Shown one piece after another: positions 23,033 through 31,071 of a stretch of 36,730 bases of DNA. The translations under genes were made by a program, and so were the position numbers. The DNA lies in assembly GCA_902806105.1 (NCBI GenBank), contig CADCVI010000096.1, positions 1-36,730 on the forward strand, written 5' to 3'. The notes below the pieces were generated by a model. It searched no databases. It was not told the origin of the DNA and was given only the letters and a program-made list of their open reading frames with translations. The stretch's first letter is position 1; each line of letters starts with the position of its first letter. The stretch is from an uncultured Rubrobacteraceae bacterium. Its GTDB lineage: Bacteria; Actinomycetota; Rubrobacteria; Rubrobacterales; Rubrobacteraceae.

Positions 23033-24397
23033 CTATCTTCCGAACCCGCTCGGCGGCTCCTCTGCCTCCACCGAGAATGCGGGTTGATTATAAACCGTGT
23101 ACGGAACCCTGGAGTTGGATTTCATCCAGCCCATCCCGAGCGCCGTCGAGGCCGCGATAATCCCCAGAGAAAGCAGCACGACCCTGTAAGCGGTCCCCGG
23201 ACTCCCGTACCTGAAACGGAGCCGTCCACGAACGTAGGTCAGGAGCGCCCCGAAGGTGGCCAGCACCATTATCAGCAGCATGATGTAGCGCATGTACAGG
23301 AACGGGAAGTCGGCGAGCGGGGAGATCGCATAGAGCCCGGCCACGGCGGCGATGAGCCCGAAGATCTGTATGGGACGCCTTGTCCCGCGATCCGGATGCC
23401 TGCCGGCCCCCATATACATGGCGATGTTCGAGAGCACGAAGAGCGCGACGACCATGATGAGCAGGATTATAAGCAGGGTGTTGGCGGTGGAGCCTTCGCC
23501 GGCACCTGTTCCCATGAGGTTCTCGTACGGCCGGGCCGAACCGGGAAGGGGCTCGCCGCTGCCGCGGTAGTCGCCGTTCTTGAGCGAGTAGGCGATGGCG
23601 AAGCCACCGATGGGCTGAAGAAGCAGGAAACCCACTCCCCAGGTCAGGCCGACGGAGGTCGACCAGTCGTAGAAGGCCTTGTCTTCCGGGCTTTTGGCCC
23701 TGATGTAGTGGAAGGCCGCCCAGGCCGCGAGCGCGAAGGCGGGCCAGGAGAGGTTTGCGAAGGTGCGGTGCAGGATCTCTTCGACGAACGTCGGGTTGAA
23801 GATGCCCTGAAGTGCCAGCCCGAAGGAACCGATGTTGCCGCTGCCCAGCGGGACGGCGTTCGGGCCGCCACCGTTGGTCATGTAGGAGTCGATCCCGCTC
23901 ATAAAAACCATCCACATCCAGATGCCCGCCCCCATGGAGAAACCGAGGAGGGCGTGACGCCGCTTCTTGAGGACGCTGAAGCGATCCCACTTGTAGTAAT
24001 AGGAGTACATCCCCCACAACGCGAGGAACATGGAGAGCATCGCGAGAACGATGATGTAGAAAAACTGCGTGAAGAGCGCCGACGTCAGCTGCGGATAGAA
24101 GCCAACGAGCAGCACCACGAAGAGAACGGCGAACGTCGCCCCGCTGGAGAAGGTAAGGACGTTGAACCGCACCATGGAGTGAGCGAGACGGTCCATACGG
24201 GGGCTGCCGGTTCGTGCCCCCCACGCCTGCAAGACGGGAGCGGCGATGGCGAAGCCCACGAAGAGCTCTGCAAAGAACATGTGAACGAGCATAGTCAGAC
24301 CAGTGAAGACCCTGATGCCGCCAACGCGACTAAAATTCTCCGCCACTTCCACCTGGGCCAGAAGCAGTTCCAGGCCTGTAAGAGAGATCCAACCCAT
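23033..24397 (-). CDS. CydA-like cytochrome bd-family subunit (copy 2)
   Basis: A 454-residue polytopic paralogue of the protein at 19539-20918, with about nine TM helices. His39 in TMLVHMFFAE and His210 in EILHRTFANLSW match the conserved histidines of the family. The TM3 acid kept in copy 1 (Glu104) is absent here (the aligned helix reads IVLAMLSMFLALWG), so this copy looks less able to form a complete heme-d/b595-type site. The end reads MGWMKSNSRVPYTVYNQP, an altered form of the GRQPW-type end of subunit I. The start is ATG 24395-24397 with AGAAGGAG. Together the two copies could replace CydA and CydB as a heterodimer, which is inference. Confidence 0.85.
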   Translation of the reverse strand: MGWISLTGLELLLAQVEVAENFSRVGGIRVFTGLTMLVHMFFAELFVGFAIAAPVLQAWGARTGSPRMDRLAHSMVRFNVLTFSSGATFAVLFVVLLVGFYPQLTSALFTQFFYIIVLAMLSMFLALWGMYSYYYKWDRFSVLKKRRHALLGFSMGAGIWMWMVFMSGIDSYMTNGGGPNAVPLGSGNIGSFGLALQGIFNPTFVEEILHRTFANLSWPAFALAAWAAFHYIRAKSPEDKAFYDWSTSVGLTWGVGFLLLQPIGGFAIAYSLKNGDYRGSGEPLPGSARPYENLMGTGAGEGSTANTLLIILLIMVVALFVLSNIAMYMGAGRHPDRGTRRPIQIFGLIAAVAGLYAISPLADFPFLYMRYIMLLIMVLATFGALLTYVRGRLRFRYGSPGTAYRVVLLSLGIIAASTALGMGWMKSNSRVPYTVYNQPAFSVEAEEPPSGFGR

Positions 24398-24414
24398 ACG
24401 CTATAAAGCTCCTT

Positions 24415-25059
24415 CTAGGCTTCCTTGGGGCGGGCAATCGACTGACGCTCCCCCTGGCCCGCGCGATGTATCGACGCTTGTGCTACCGCCCGCGGCTCCA
24501 GGCGCCTGTCCACTATAAAGTAGCTACCTCCGGAGCCCTGAATGCTCTCCCGGAGCGGCCGGATGAGCCGGCGCTCCCTCGTAGCGGCGAAGACCAGCAC
24601 CTTCCCCAGCTCGAACTGGTCGTTCCAGGCCCCCGAATCTTCTCGTGGCGCCCCCATATCCGTAAGTATGGGCTGCACCCCGACCCTCGTGAAAGAACCG
24701 GCTATCAGGACAGCGGCGAGAGAGATGAAGACCATGAACGTGGGTACCCCGATGGATGGCACTATGGCCGCGAAGAAGATGCCGAGAATGATAAAAGAGA
24801 TCGCGAACCCGATCGGGACCTCGAGGCCGCGCCTGTCGTCCGGCACGACGATGTATCGCGTCCCTTCCGGGAAGGGCTCGGGCTCATCCTCGTCCGAGCG
24901 CTTCACGACGACCGTAAGGTCGTCCTTGCTCACGCCAAGCTCCCGAACCTCCTTGACCACCCGGTTGAGGGGGGTCCCGTCGTCGAGGATCCCTACAACG
25001 GTGTATTCGGTGCTCTGCCCCCTAGGGCGCCGCTCCGCTGCGTCCTGCCCTTTTTCCAA
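24415..25059 (-). CDS. Membrane protein with ActD/DUF3341-like topology, first gene of the respiratory operon
   Basis: A 214-residue protein with a soluble N-terminal alpha/beta domain (about 17-75, starting YTVVGILDDGTPLNRVVKEV), two TM helices (83-101 and 105-125) and a second soluble domain (about 140-190, with FELGKVLVFAATRER). This fold order resembles ActD of alternative complex III, which also has two TM helices in the middle, and the general-stress GSP17M type. Sequence similarity is weak, so the call rests on topology and context. The start is TTG 25057-25059 with GGGGGT. A stretch of acidic residues (SDEDEPEPFPEG) lies in a surface loop. Its function is unknown; a structural role is plausible. 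Confidence 0.65.
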   Translation of the reverse strand: MEKGQDAAERRPRGQSTEYTVVGILDDGTPLNRVVKEVRELGVSKDDLTVVVKRSDEDEPEPFPEGTRYIVVPDDRRGLEVPIGFAISFIILGIFFAAIVPSIGVPTFMVFISLAAVLIAGSFTRVGVQPILTDMGAPREDSGAWNDQFELGKVLVFAATRERRLIRPLRESIQGSGGSYFIVDRRLEPRAVAQASIHRAGQGERQSIARPKEA

Positions 25060-25115
25060 AACGCTACCCCCAACCCATCTTCATAGGAGCACTCTCTAGT
25101 TGTCGTCCGTATCCG

Positions 25116-25140
25116 GCTGCTGCTTGATAACGGCAGCAGC
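25116..25140. repeat. 8-bp inverted repeat between the divergent respiratory and ABC operons
   Basis: GCTGCTGC (25116-25123) and GCAGCAGC (25133-25140) around a 9-nt spacer. It sits about 57 nt upstream of the respiratory operon start and 136 nt upstream of the divergent gene. A regulator site or leader hairpin is possible. Confidence 0.4.
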
Positions 25141-25275
25141 ATACCTTGCCGCGTCCCGACACACCAGCCCCACAAAGAAAGCGAGGTGCCGGGTTCACAT
25201 CTTCCCAGCACGTGCCGATCCACCGCTGTGAAATCATGCCTATTTCGTCCAATCAATTGGGATAGACTTCGTTCA

Positions 25276-25956
25276 GTGGATACGCGTAATTACAAGAAGC
25301 CGCTCGGATATGAGGAGTTTCGCCCCGACGATCAGCAAGAGGAACCGGGGCTTGGTTCGTGGATCAAGCGCAACCCCTGGCTTCTCATGAGGCTTTTCAT
25401 GGTACTCGTCTTCTCTTTCGGGGCGTCTACCACGGCCGTGAACTTTTCTTACGGCCTGAAGATAAACCCAATCGAGCTCTCGGCCGAGGAACTCAACCAG
25501 GGCCTGCTGCCGACCGAGGCGCGGCTCGGAGACTACGTCGAAATAACGGGAACTCCAGAATTCGGGGAGGATCCCGGCCGGATCGGCACCGAGGAGTCCG
25601 GGATCGGGTTCGTTCAGCGGTACAGCGTCGCCTATTTCTATTTCGGCCTCCAGGAGACGGGCGACAACCTCCTCATACAAACCGTCCAGAACCCGCCGGA
25701 CGTTACGCAAGACGGCGAGCAGGTGTGGAGCGGCCAGCTCTCGAACGTGAGCTCCGCGATCTTTCAGGACACCACCCAGAGGGGTCTGGGATCGACGGGG
25801 CTGACGACACGGGGAGACGTTCCGATCATAGAGACCGGGGAGACGCCCGATTACCACCGTCAGATCTTCCCGGCTTACTCGGCCATCATAGGTTTGTGGG
25901 TCCTCTCCGTGGCCTGGTTGATCTGGAAGAGGAACAAACCTATCGCTGGAGCCTAG
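25276..25956 (+). CDS. Hypothetical two-TM protein with an extracytoplasmic domain
   Basis: A 226-residue protein not recognised by me. It has TM helices at about 37-58 and 202-222, with a domain of about 140 residues between them, probably outside the membrane. There are no cysteines or heme motifs. The start is taken as GTG 25276; there is no SD, but TAGACT at 25263-25268 sits 7 nt before it, which would fit a leaderless transcript. An earlier start at 25186 gives an unlikely basic N-terminus. It precedes ABC ATPase and permease genes on the same strand and may be a third subunit of that exporter. Confidence 0.7.
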   Translation: MDTRNYKKPLGYEEFRPDDQQEEPGLGSWIKRNPWLLMRLFMVLVFSFGASTTAVNFSYGLKINPIELSAEELNQGLLPTEARLGDYVEITGTPEFGEDPGRIGTEESGIGFVQRYSVAYFYFGLQETGDNLLIQTVQNPPDVTQDGEQVWSGQLSNVSSAIFQDTTQRGLGSTGLTTRGDVPIIETGETPDYHRQIFPAYSAIIGLWVLSVAWLIWKRNKPIAGA

Positions 25957-26046
25957 ATCCTGTTTGACGGCTCGTGTCGTCGTCGGGCTTCGGGATGCCA
26001 AGGCGTTTACGAGCACAGCCGAGAAGACTTCGCCTTGGAAGGGTAG

Positions 26047-27093
26047 GTGTACGTGCAAGATCCAGGAGTGGCAGGGAGGGACCCTATCGATGGCGTGACG
26101 CCGCCGGCCGACCCGGCGGTGATCTCTACCAGGGGCCTGTCCAAGTCCTACCGGCGAGTTCACGCGCTGAAGCCGCTGGACCTCACCGTGTCCAGAGGCT
26201 CTATCTTTAGCTTCCTGGGGCCGAACGGGGCGGGCAAGACCACCGCGATAAAGCTGCTGCTCGGGCTCGCCCGGCCTACCTCGGGTGCGGGGACCGTCTT
26301 TGGTAAGGACATCGCCACCGAGGGCGTGGAGATACGCAGCCGGGTGGGCTACCTCGCTCAGGAGCCCCGTTTCTACGACTTCATGACCGCCAGGGAGACC
26401 CTTCGCTTTACGGCGCGCTTCTTCTATTCCGGCCCGGACAAGGCTATAGAAAGACGGATCGGCGAGTCGCTCGAGCTTGTCGGCCTCGAGAACAAGGCGG
26501 ATAGGAAGGTCAGGGGCTTCTCCGGTGGCGAGCGCCAGAGGCTCGGACTGGCGCAGGCCCAGATCAACGACCCGGAGCTTCTGATCCTGGACGAGCCCGC
26601 CGCGTCGCTGGACCCGATGGGCCGCCGGGACGTCCTTTCGATCATGGAGAGCTTCAAGGAACGAGCGACCATCTTCTATTCGACCCACATCCTCTCGGAT
26701 GTGCAGCGCGTTTCGGACGCGGTGGCGATCCTCAAGGACGGGAAGCTGCTCGCTCATGCCCCCACCGAGGAGCTTCTGTCTGGCCGTACCGCCGGCACCA
26801 CAGCCTACGAACTGCTCCTGAGATCACCTGACAGGGAGGCTGCGGAGAGCCTTGCAAGAGTTCGCTCGCAGGTCCGTGGCTTGCCGTGGGTATCCTCGTT
26901 GGAGGAAGAGCCCGACACGGGCGACGTCCGGTGGGTAGTGCGCGTGACGGACGAGGCGGCGGCCGAGGAGGAACTGCTCCGGCTGGTGCTGAGACAGCGG
27001 GGCATGCGGGTCGTTGGCTTCGGGCAACAACGGCGCAGCTTGGAGGAGGCTTTCTTCGGGCTGGTAGAGGGAGGCGACGGGGATGGCAACTAG
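26047..27093 (+). CDS. ABC transporter ATP-binding protein
   Basis: ATPase of an ABC-2/DrrA/NosF-type exporter. Walker A is GPNGAGKTT (58-66), the signature FSGGER (158-163) and Walker B LLILDEP (178-184), with the switch His in STHILSD. At 348 residues it is longer than plain ABC-2 ATPases owing to a C-terminal domain (about 250-348). It starts at GTG 26047 with GGAAGGG upstream; GTG 26053 is also possible. It overlaps the permease gene by 11 nt. The pair resembles NosFY and export systems; the substrate is unknown. Confidence 0.93.
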   Translation: MYVQDPGVAGRDPIDGVTPPADPAVISTRGLSKSYRRVHALKPLDLTVSRGSIFSFLGPNGAGKTTAIKLLLGLARPTSGAGTVFGKDIATEGVEIRSRVGYLAQEPRFYDFMTARETLRFTARFFYSGPDKAIERRIGESLELVGLENKADRKVRGFSGGERQRLGLAQAQINDPELLILDEPAASLDPMGRRDVLSIMESFKERATIFYSTHILSDVQRVSDAVAILKDGKLLAHAPTEELLSGRTAGTTAYELLLRSPDREAAESLARVRSQVRGLPWVSSLEEEPDTGDVRWVVRVTDEAAAEEELLRLVLRQRGMRVVGFGQQRRSLEEAFFGLVEGGDGDGN

Positions 27094-27949
27094 GGGTTCG
27101 TCGCAGGCCGGAAAGTATGCCGGGGACTCTGCGAAGCAGGGGGCATCCGGAGGCACGACGCGGGATCTCCTCGTGCCGCACCCGTCGCGGGGGGCGTTCG
27201 GAGGCTTCAGGAACCTCGCGGGCAAGGAGAACAAAGACTGGGTCTCGGACTTCTCGTGGCTGGTGCATAGTGTGATCTGGCTCGTCCTCGTTGCCGGGAC
27301 ACCGCTCATCGTCTCCTTCGTGCGAACCCGCATCTCGCCCGACGTGACCCCGAAGGACGTGAACGATACGGCAGCACTCCTGTTCTTCGTGATGTCGAGC
27401 ATCAGCATCGTGATCGCGGTAATCGTCAGGACGCAGGGCGCGATTATCGGCGAGAAACAGCTCGGGACCGCCGCCTGGGTCCTCTCCAAGCCAGCCTCTC
27501 GCAAGGCGTTCGTGCTAGCCAAGCTCGCGGTGAACGCGCGCTGGCTCGCGGTGCTGACGGTCCTGGTACCGGCGGTGGTGGTCTTCGTCTCGCTGCCGAG
27601 CATTTCGGGCCTGCCCCTGCCGCTTCTACCCTTCCTGGGCGGCGTGGGGATGATGTTGCTATCCCTCGCCTTCTACCTCGCCCTATCGCTGCTGCTCGGC
27701 ACGATCTTCGAGAGCCGGGGACCGGTGGCCGGTAGCGTGTTCGGCTTCCTGGTCGGCGGCTTCCTGCTCTCCAACTACGCCGGGTGGCTCGTGGCGATCT
27801 TCCCCTGGCTCTTCTTCGAGAACGCCTACAACCTGTCCGAGCAGGGATGGATGCCAACGACGGGCGTTATCTCGGTCGCCGCCACCGCCGTATGGTCCGT
27901 CGTGTTCGTCGCCCTATCTCTCTGGCGGTTCGAACGCGCGGAGGTCTGA
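27083..27949 (+). CDS. ABC transporter permease (ABC-2 type)
   Basis: A 288-residue permease with about six TM helices (residues 60-82, 94-115, 150-170, 178-205, 210-235, 260-282) and a hydrophilic N-terminus of about 55 residues. It starts with ATG inside the ATPase gene, so the two are translationally coupled. GAIIGEKQLGTAAWVLSKPASR is the coupling-loop-like segment after the second helix (the conserved E.G..W.L..P.SR pattern of ABC-2 permeases). It forms the exporter with the ATPase encoded upstream. The substrate is not predictable. Confidence 0.88.
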   Translation: MATRGSSQAGKYAGDSAKQGASGGTTRDLLVPHPSRGAFGGFRNLAGKENKDWVSDFSWLVHSVIWLVLVAGTPLIVSFVRTRISPDVTPKDVNDTAALLFFVMSSISIVIAVIVRTQGAIIGEKQLGTAAWVLSKPASRKAFVLAKLAVNARWLAVLTVLVPAVVVFVSLPSISGLPLPLLPFLGGVGMMLLSLAFYLALSLLLGTIFESRGPVAGSVFGFLVGGFLLSNYAGWLVAIFPWLFFENAYNLSEQGWMPTTGVISVAATAVWSVVFVALSLWRFERAEV

Positions 27950-28101
27950 AACAAGCTTCCATTAACACCGGCCCCTCCCGCCGCGTGCGTCAGAGCATGG
28001 TGGGTACTCCGGAACCTTCTGGGCGGGGGCGGAAGCGCTGTCGCCTCAAATCGAGAGCTCCCGCTTTTGCGGTACGTGCGGTGAGTGGGGGACTTCCAGA
28101 C

Positions 28102-28130
28102 TAGACACTCCCTGGCTCGCTGTCTATATT
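28102..28130 (+). promoter_or_regulatory. Predicted promoter of the NCS2 permease gene
   Basis: TAGACA (28102-28107) and TATATT (28125-28130) with an ideal 17-nt spacer, each matching the sigma-70 consensus at 5 of 6 positions. The start codon is about 72 nt downstream of the -10. Confidence 0.65.
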
Positions 28131-28201
28131 GGCCTGGCACATAGCTTGTGCTAGGTGGAACAGGCCATCGAGGGGCGCCAGAGGGGAGCAGGTAGAGCAT
28201 C

Positions 28202-29560
28202 TTGGACCGTTTTTTCGAGTTTACACAGCGGGGGACGAACCTACGCACGGAGGTCGTGGCAGGGCTGACGACCTTTATGACGATGGCTTACATTATCTTC
28301 GTCAACCCCGCGATCCTCGGCACCGAGGGGACCGGGCTCTCCGTTGAGGGAGTGTTCGTCGCGACCTGTCTTGCGGCGGCGGCGGCGAGCATAGCGATGG
28401 GCGTGGTAGCCAACTTCCCGGTCGCGCTCGCCTCGGGGCTCGGCCTGAACGCGGTGGTGGCGTTCACCCTGATCCTGGGTCTCGGCATACCGTGGCAGAC
28501 GGCGATGGCCGCCGTGATAGTGGAGGGCTTGTTCGTGACGCTGCTCGTGCTCACCAACCTGCGTGAGGCGGTCTTGAACGCGATCCCGCTCTCCCTCAAG
28601 TTCGCGATAGCGGTGGGGATCGGGCTGTTTATAGCTTTTATCGGCCTCAAGAACGCGGGCATCGTCGTTGCGGACCCGGTGACGTACCTGAAGCTCGGCG
28701 ACTTCACTCAAGGACCGGTCCTGCTCGCCCTCTTCGGGCTCGCGCTCACGCTCGCGCTCGTGGCGCGGGGCATGAGGGGAGGGTTGATCTTCGGCATCCT
28801 CCTCACGGCGGTGCTCGGGATGATCGTCGGGGTGGTGCCGCTGCCGAGCGGGATCGTGAGCTTCAACCTTGACACTTCTACCATCGGGGGCGGGGTGCTG
28901 GCGCTGCCGGACGTACTGCAGCTCGCGCTGCTACCCGTGATCTTCGCGCTCTTCATGACCGACTTCTTCGACACCATGGGGACCGTGATCGCGGTCGGCC
29001 AGGAGGCGAAGCTCCTCGACGAGGATGGACGCCTCCCGAACGCGAAGAGGGTGCTGCTCGTCGACTCTCTCGCTGCCGTCGGGGGCGGGGCGATGGGCGC
29101 GAGCAGCGTAACGAGCTACATAGAGAGCGGTTCGGGGGTTGCGGAGGGCGGACGCACCGGGATGACGAGCGTGGTCGTCGGCGTGCTGTTCCTTCTAGCG
29201 CTGCCTTTCTCGCCGCTCGTTAGCGTCATCGGGGGGAGCGTGCCCATCCCCGGCGGGGCGGAGGGGGCCGAGATCTTCGTGTCGCCCGTCACGGCGCCCG
29301 CGCTCATCGTGGTCGGTTTTCTGATGATGACCTCGGTGCGGTTCATACCCTGGGACCGCTCGGACGAGGCGATACCGGCCTTCCTGACCATCCTGACCCT
29401 CCCCCTGACCTTCAACATCTCCTACGGGATCGGCTTCGGCTTCATCTCCTACGTCCTTATAAAGCTCGCCAAGGGGAAGCCGCGCGAGGTACACCCGCTG
29501 CTGTACGTAGCTGCGGCGCTCTTCGCCGTTGCCTTCCTGGTGCCGGCGCTGCAGCAATGA
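28202..29560 (+). CDS. NCS2-family purine permease (AzgA/PbuG-like)
   Basis: A 452-residue transporter with about 12-14 TM helices, probably a proton-coupled importer of hypoxanthine, guanine or adenine. The N-terminus MDRFFEFTQRGTNLRTEVVAG followed by LTTFMTMAYIIFVNP is diagnostic of the AzgA-type branch, as are SGLGLNAVVAFT, DFFDTMGT and ASSVTSYIESGSGVAEGGRTG (in part). The start is TTG 28202. It is monocistronic, with its own promoter. Exact purine specificity cannot be read, since AzgA-type proteins vary. Confidence 0.92.
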   Translation: MDRFFEFTQRGTNLRTEVVAGLTTFMTMAYIIFVNPAILGTEGTGLSVEGVFVATCLAAAAASIAMGVVANFPVALASGLGLNAVVAFTLILGLGIPWQTAMAAVIVEGLFVTLLVLTNLREAVLNAIPLSLKFAIAVGIGLFIAFIGLKNAGIVVADPVTYLKLGDFTQGPVLLALFGLALTLALVARGMRGGLIFGILLTAVLGMIVGVVPLPSGIVSFNLDTSTIGGGVLALPDVLQLALLPVIFALFMTDFFDTMGTVIAVGQEAKLLDEDGRLPNAKRVLLVDSLAAVGGGAMGASSVTSYIESGSGVAEGGRTGMTSVVVGVLFLLALPFSPLVSVIGGSVPIPGGAEGAEIFVSPVTAPALIVVGFLMMTSVRFIPWDRSDEAIPAFLTILTLPLTFNISYGIGFGFISYVLIKLAKGKPREVHPLLYVAAALFAVAFLVPALQQ

Positions 29561-29820
29561 AGCGTTCGCCTCGGGGTAGATCCAGGGCGTAGCGGAGGCA
29601 CTCCCCTCTCTCGCAAGGATGACGGCTCCTCCTACCCACGCGGGAAGAACGATGCGCGTAGGCGCGCTCGGGTCAGAGGCTCGAACGGAGATGGTATCCG
29701 CACCGGCCCGTTGATCCTGCTATCGGGGCGTAAGCATCGTATGTCCGCCCGGCCGTCGAGAGCAGGAGCCTCGCGGGATCGTTCCGGAGCGCGGGAAGGT
29801 CGAGGTATCCGTGAGGGCGC

Positions 29821-29846
29821 GTTTATGTCCTTCGTCGCGCGGGTAG
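29821..29846 (+). promoter_or_regulatory. SigB-type promoter match before the Asp23/GlsB operon
   Basis: GTTTAT and GGGTAG with a 14-nt spacer fit the general-stress sigma (SigB/SigF class) pattern GTTT-N13-15-GGGTA. The match is read from sequence; use by such a sigma factor is inference, supported by the stress genes downstream. Confidence 0.5.
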
Positions 29847-29852
29847 AAGCGA

Positions 29853-29881
29853 TAGCGCGAAACACGGCGCTGGTCTATATT
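29853..29881 (+). promoter_or_regulatory. Possible sigma-70 promoter of the stress operon
   Basis: TAGCGC (29853-29858) and TATATT (29876-29881), spacer 17 nt. The -35 is poor; the -10 shares GTCTATATT with the NCS2 permease promoter. Confidence 0.4.
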
Positions 29882-29931
29882 AGCCGAGGCCGGCGCTTCA
29901 GAGTATTACGGTAGGGGGGAGGTGAGAGACC

Positions 29932-30192
29932 GTGGGTATCTTGGCTTGGATCATAGTGGGGCTCGTAGCGGGCATACTTGCAAAGATCGCCATGCCGGGG
30001 CCGGATCCTGGTGGCGTGATCCTGACCATCATCATAGGAATAGCGGGAGCCGCGATAGGTGGTCTGATCGTGAACGCACTTCTGGGACGTCCGGGGGTGA
30101 CGGGGTTTGATCTCCCTACCGTGCTGGTAGCGACGCTAGGGGCCGTCCTCCTGCTGGCCGTTTATCGGTTTGTCACGCGCCGGGTGGTGTAG
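29932..30192 (+). CDS. GlsB/YeaQ/YmgE-family stress membrane protein
   Basis: An 86-residue transglycosylase-associated-protein family member with three TM helices. GxLAWIIVGLVAGxLAK, PGGVILTIIIGIAGA and the Gly-rich helices are typical. It starts at GTG 29932 with GGGGAGG upstream. Members are often induced by general or acid stress in enterics and Gram-positives; their molecular function is unknown. As first gene of this operon, it precedes the Asp23 proteins. Confidence 0.88.
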   Translation: MGILAWIIVGLVAGILAKIAMPGPDPGGVILTIIIGIAGAAIGGLIVNALLGRPGVTGFDLPTVLVATLGAVLLLAVYRFVTRRVV

Positions 30193-30260
30193 GCAACAAC
30201 TTGAGCTAGACAGTTATTACCAAACGACGAGAGTCGGTTTTCTACGAAAGGAGCAACAGC

Positions 30261-30743
30261 GTGAGCGAGCAGAGGACGCAGCAGCAGAGGCAGGACAGCC
30301 CACTCCAGACGGATCGTGGCGGCACGCGCATAGAAGACAGCGTCGTAGCCAAGATCGCGGGTATCGCGGCGCAGGAGGTAGACGGCGTTCGTATGGGCGG
30401 CAGCACCTCCCAGTCCGTCGGCGGCCTGCTGAGCTCGTTGCCCGGTGTGAGCGGCGGGAGCAGCGAATCCCGTGGCGTATCTGTCGAGGTCGGTGAGGTC
30501 GAGGCAGCGGTGGACATCACGGCGACCGTCGCATACGGCAGGTCCATCCCGCAGGTCTCCGAGGCCGTGCGCCGGAACGTCGTCAACCGGGTCGAGAACC
30601 TCGTGGGCCTGAGGGTCACCGAGGTCAACATCACCGTCAACGACGTCTTCTTCCCGGAGCAGGAGCGCCAGCAGCAGCAACAGCAGCAGCAGAAGCAGAT
30701 CGAGCAGCAGCAACAGCAGCAGCAAGAGCAGAGGGTCAGGTAA
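30261..30743 (+). CDS. Asp23/Gls24 family envelope-stress protein with poly-Gln tail
   Basis: A 160-residue Asp23-domain protein (about 22-130), with IEDSVVAKIAGIAAQEVDGV and the closing RVTEVNITVNDVFF. Asp23 proteins of Gram-positives are anchored to the membrane by AmaP and respond to envelope stress. Uncommonly, residues 137-156 are nearly all Gln (two runs of 8 and 7 broken by K, I, E), encoded by CAG/CAA repeats at about 30669-30730. The start is GTG 30261 with AAAGGAG. Poly-Gln may mediate self-association; that is speculation. Confidence 0.88.
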   Translation: MSEQRTQQQRQDSPLQTDRGGTRIEDSVVAKIAGIAAQEVDGVRMGGSTSQSVGGLLSSLPGVSGGSSESRGVSVEVGEVEAAVDITATVAYGRSIPQVSEAVRRNVVNRVENLVGLRVTEVNITVNDVFFPEQERQQQQQQQQKQIEQQQQQQQEQRVR

Positions 30744-30768
30744 GCAAGCGAGTTAAGAGAGGATCGTC

Positions 30769-31071
30769 TTGATCGACGACCTACAGCTGGCGAGGGCCGC
30801 GCGAGAAGCGGCCCTCGCCACGACCGGGGTTCACTCCATGGGGCCCGGTCGGTACGCCGAGGCAGCCACATACGGGGCAGGAGAGAAGGTTACCGGGGTG
30901 GTCGTGGATCCTGACGAGGTGCGGGTACACATCATTGCTCGTTACCCGCTCGTGGAGCCGCTCCCCGCCCTCGCGGAGCGCGTAAGGGAGAAGGTGGCCC
31001 TGAGATCCGAGGGACGGCCGACGATGGTCATCGTCGAGGACCTGGAGGTGGAGCAGAATGAGAATCTTTAA
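30769..31071 (+). CDS. Short Asp23-like protein
   Basis: A 100-residue, basic/acidic balanced protein with an Asp23-like pattern: an N-terminal helix ARAAREAALATTGVHSMGPG, a beta stretch VRVHIIARYPLVEPLPAL and helix AERVREKV, ending VIVEDLEVE. It lacks the long tail of its neighbour. The start is TTG 30769 with AGAGAGGA upstream. It overlaps the next gene by 14 nt. It probably joins the same Asp23/AmaP assembly. The family call is by pattern, not by a diagnostic motif. Confidence 0.7.
   Translation: MIDDLQLARAAREAALATTGVHSMGPGRYAEAATYGAGEKVTGVVVDPDEVRVHIIARYPLVEPLPALAERVREKVALRSEGRPTMVIVEDLEVEQNENL

Larger units (their letters stand above)
29561..29931. other. Non-coding region carrying the promoters of the stress operon
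   Basis: About 370 bases without a supportable gene. No clear terminator follows the permease gene. The last 110 nt hold a SigB-type promoter match (29821-29846) and a sigma-70-type match (29853-29881). Short frames on both strands lack SD sites and are not credible. Confidence 0.5.

Noticed and set aside
23027..24406. A 459-residue plus-strand frame
   Set aside because: Antisense to CydA-like copy 2; His/Arg/Glu-rich nonsense composition.
25273..26757. A 494-residue minus-strand frame
   Set aside because: Antisense across the membrane protein and ABC ATPase genes; no motifs.
29711..29914. A 67-residue plus-strand frame before the stress operon
   Set aside because: It overlaps the promoter elements and has Arg/Ser/Gly-rich, non-protein-like composition.
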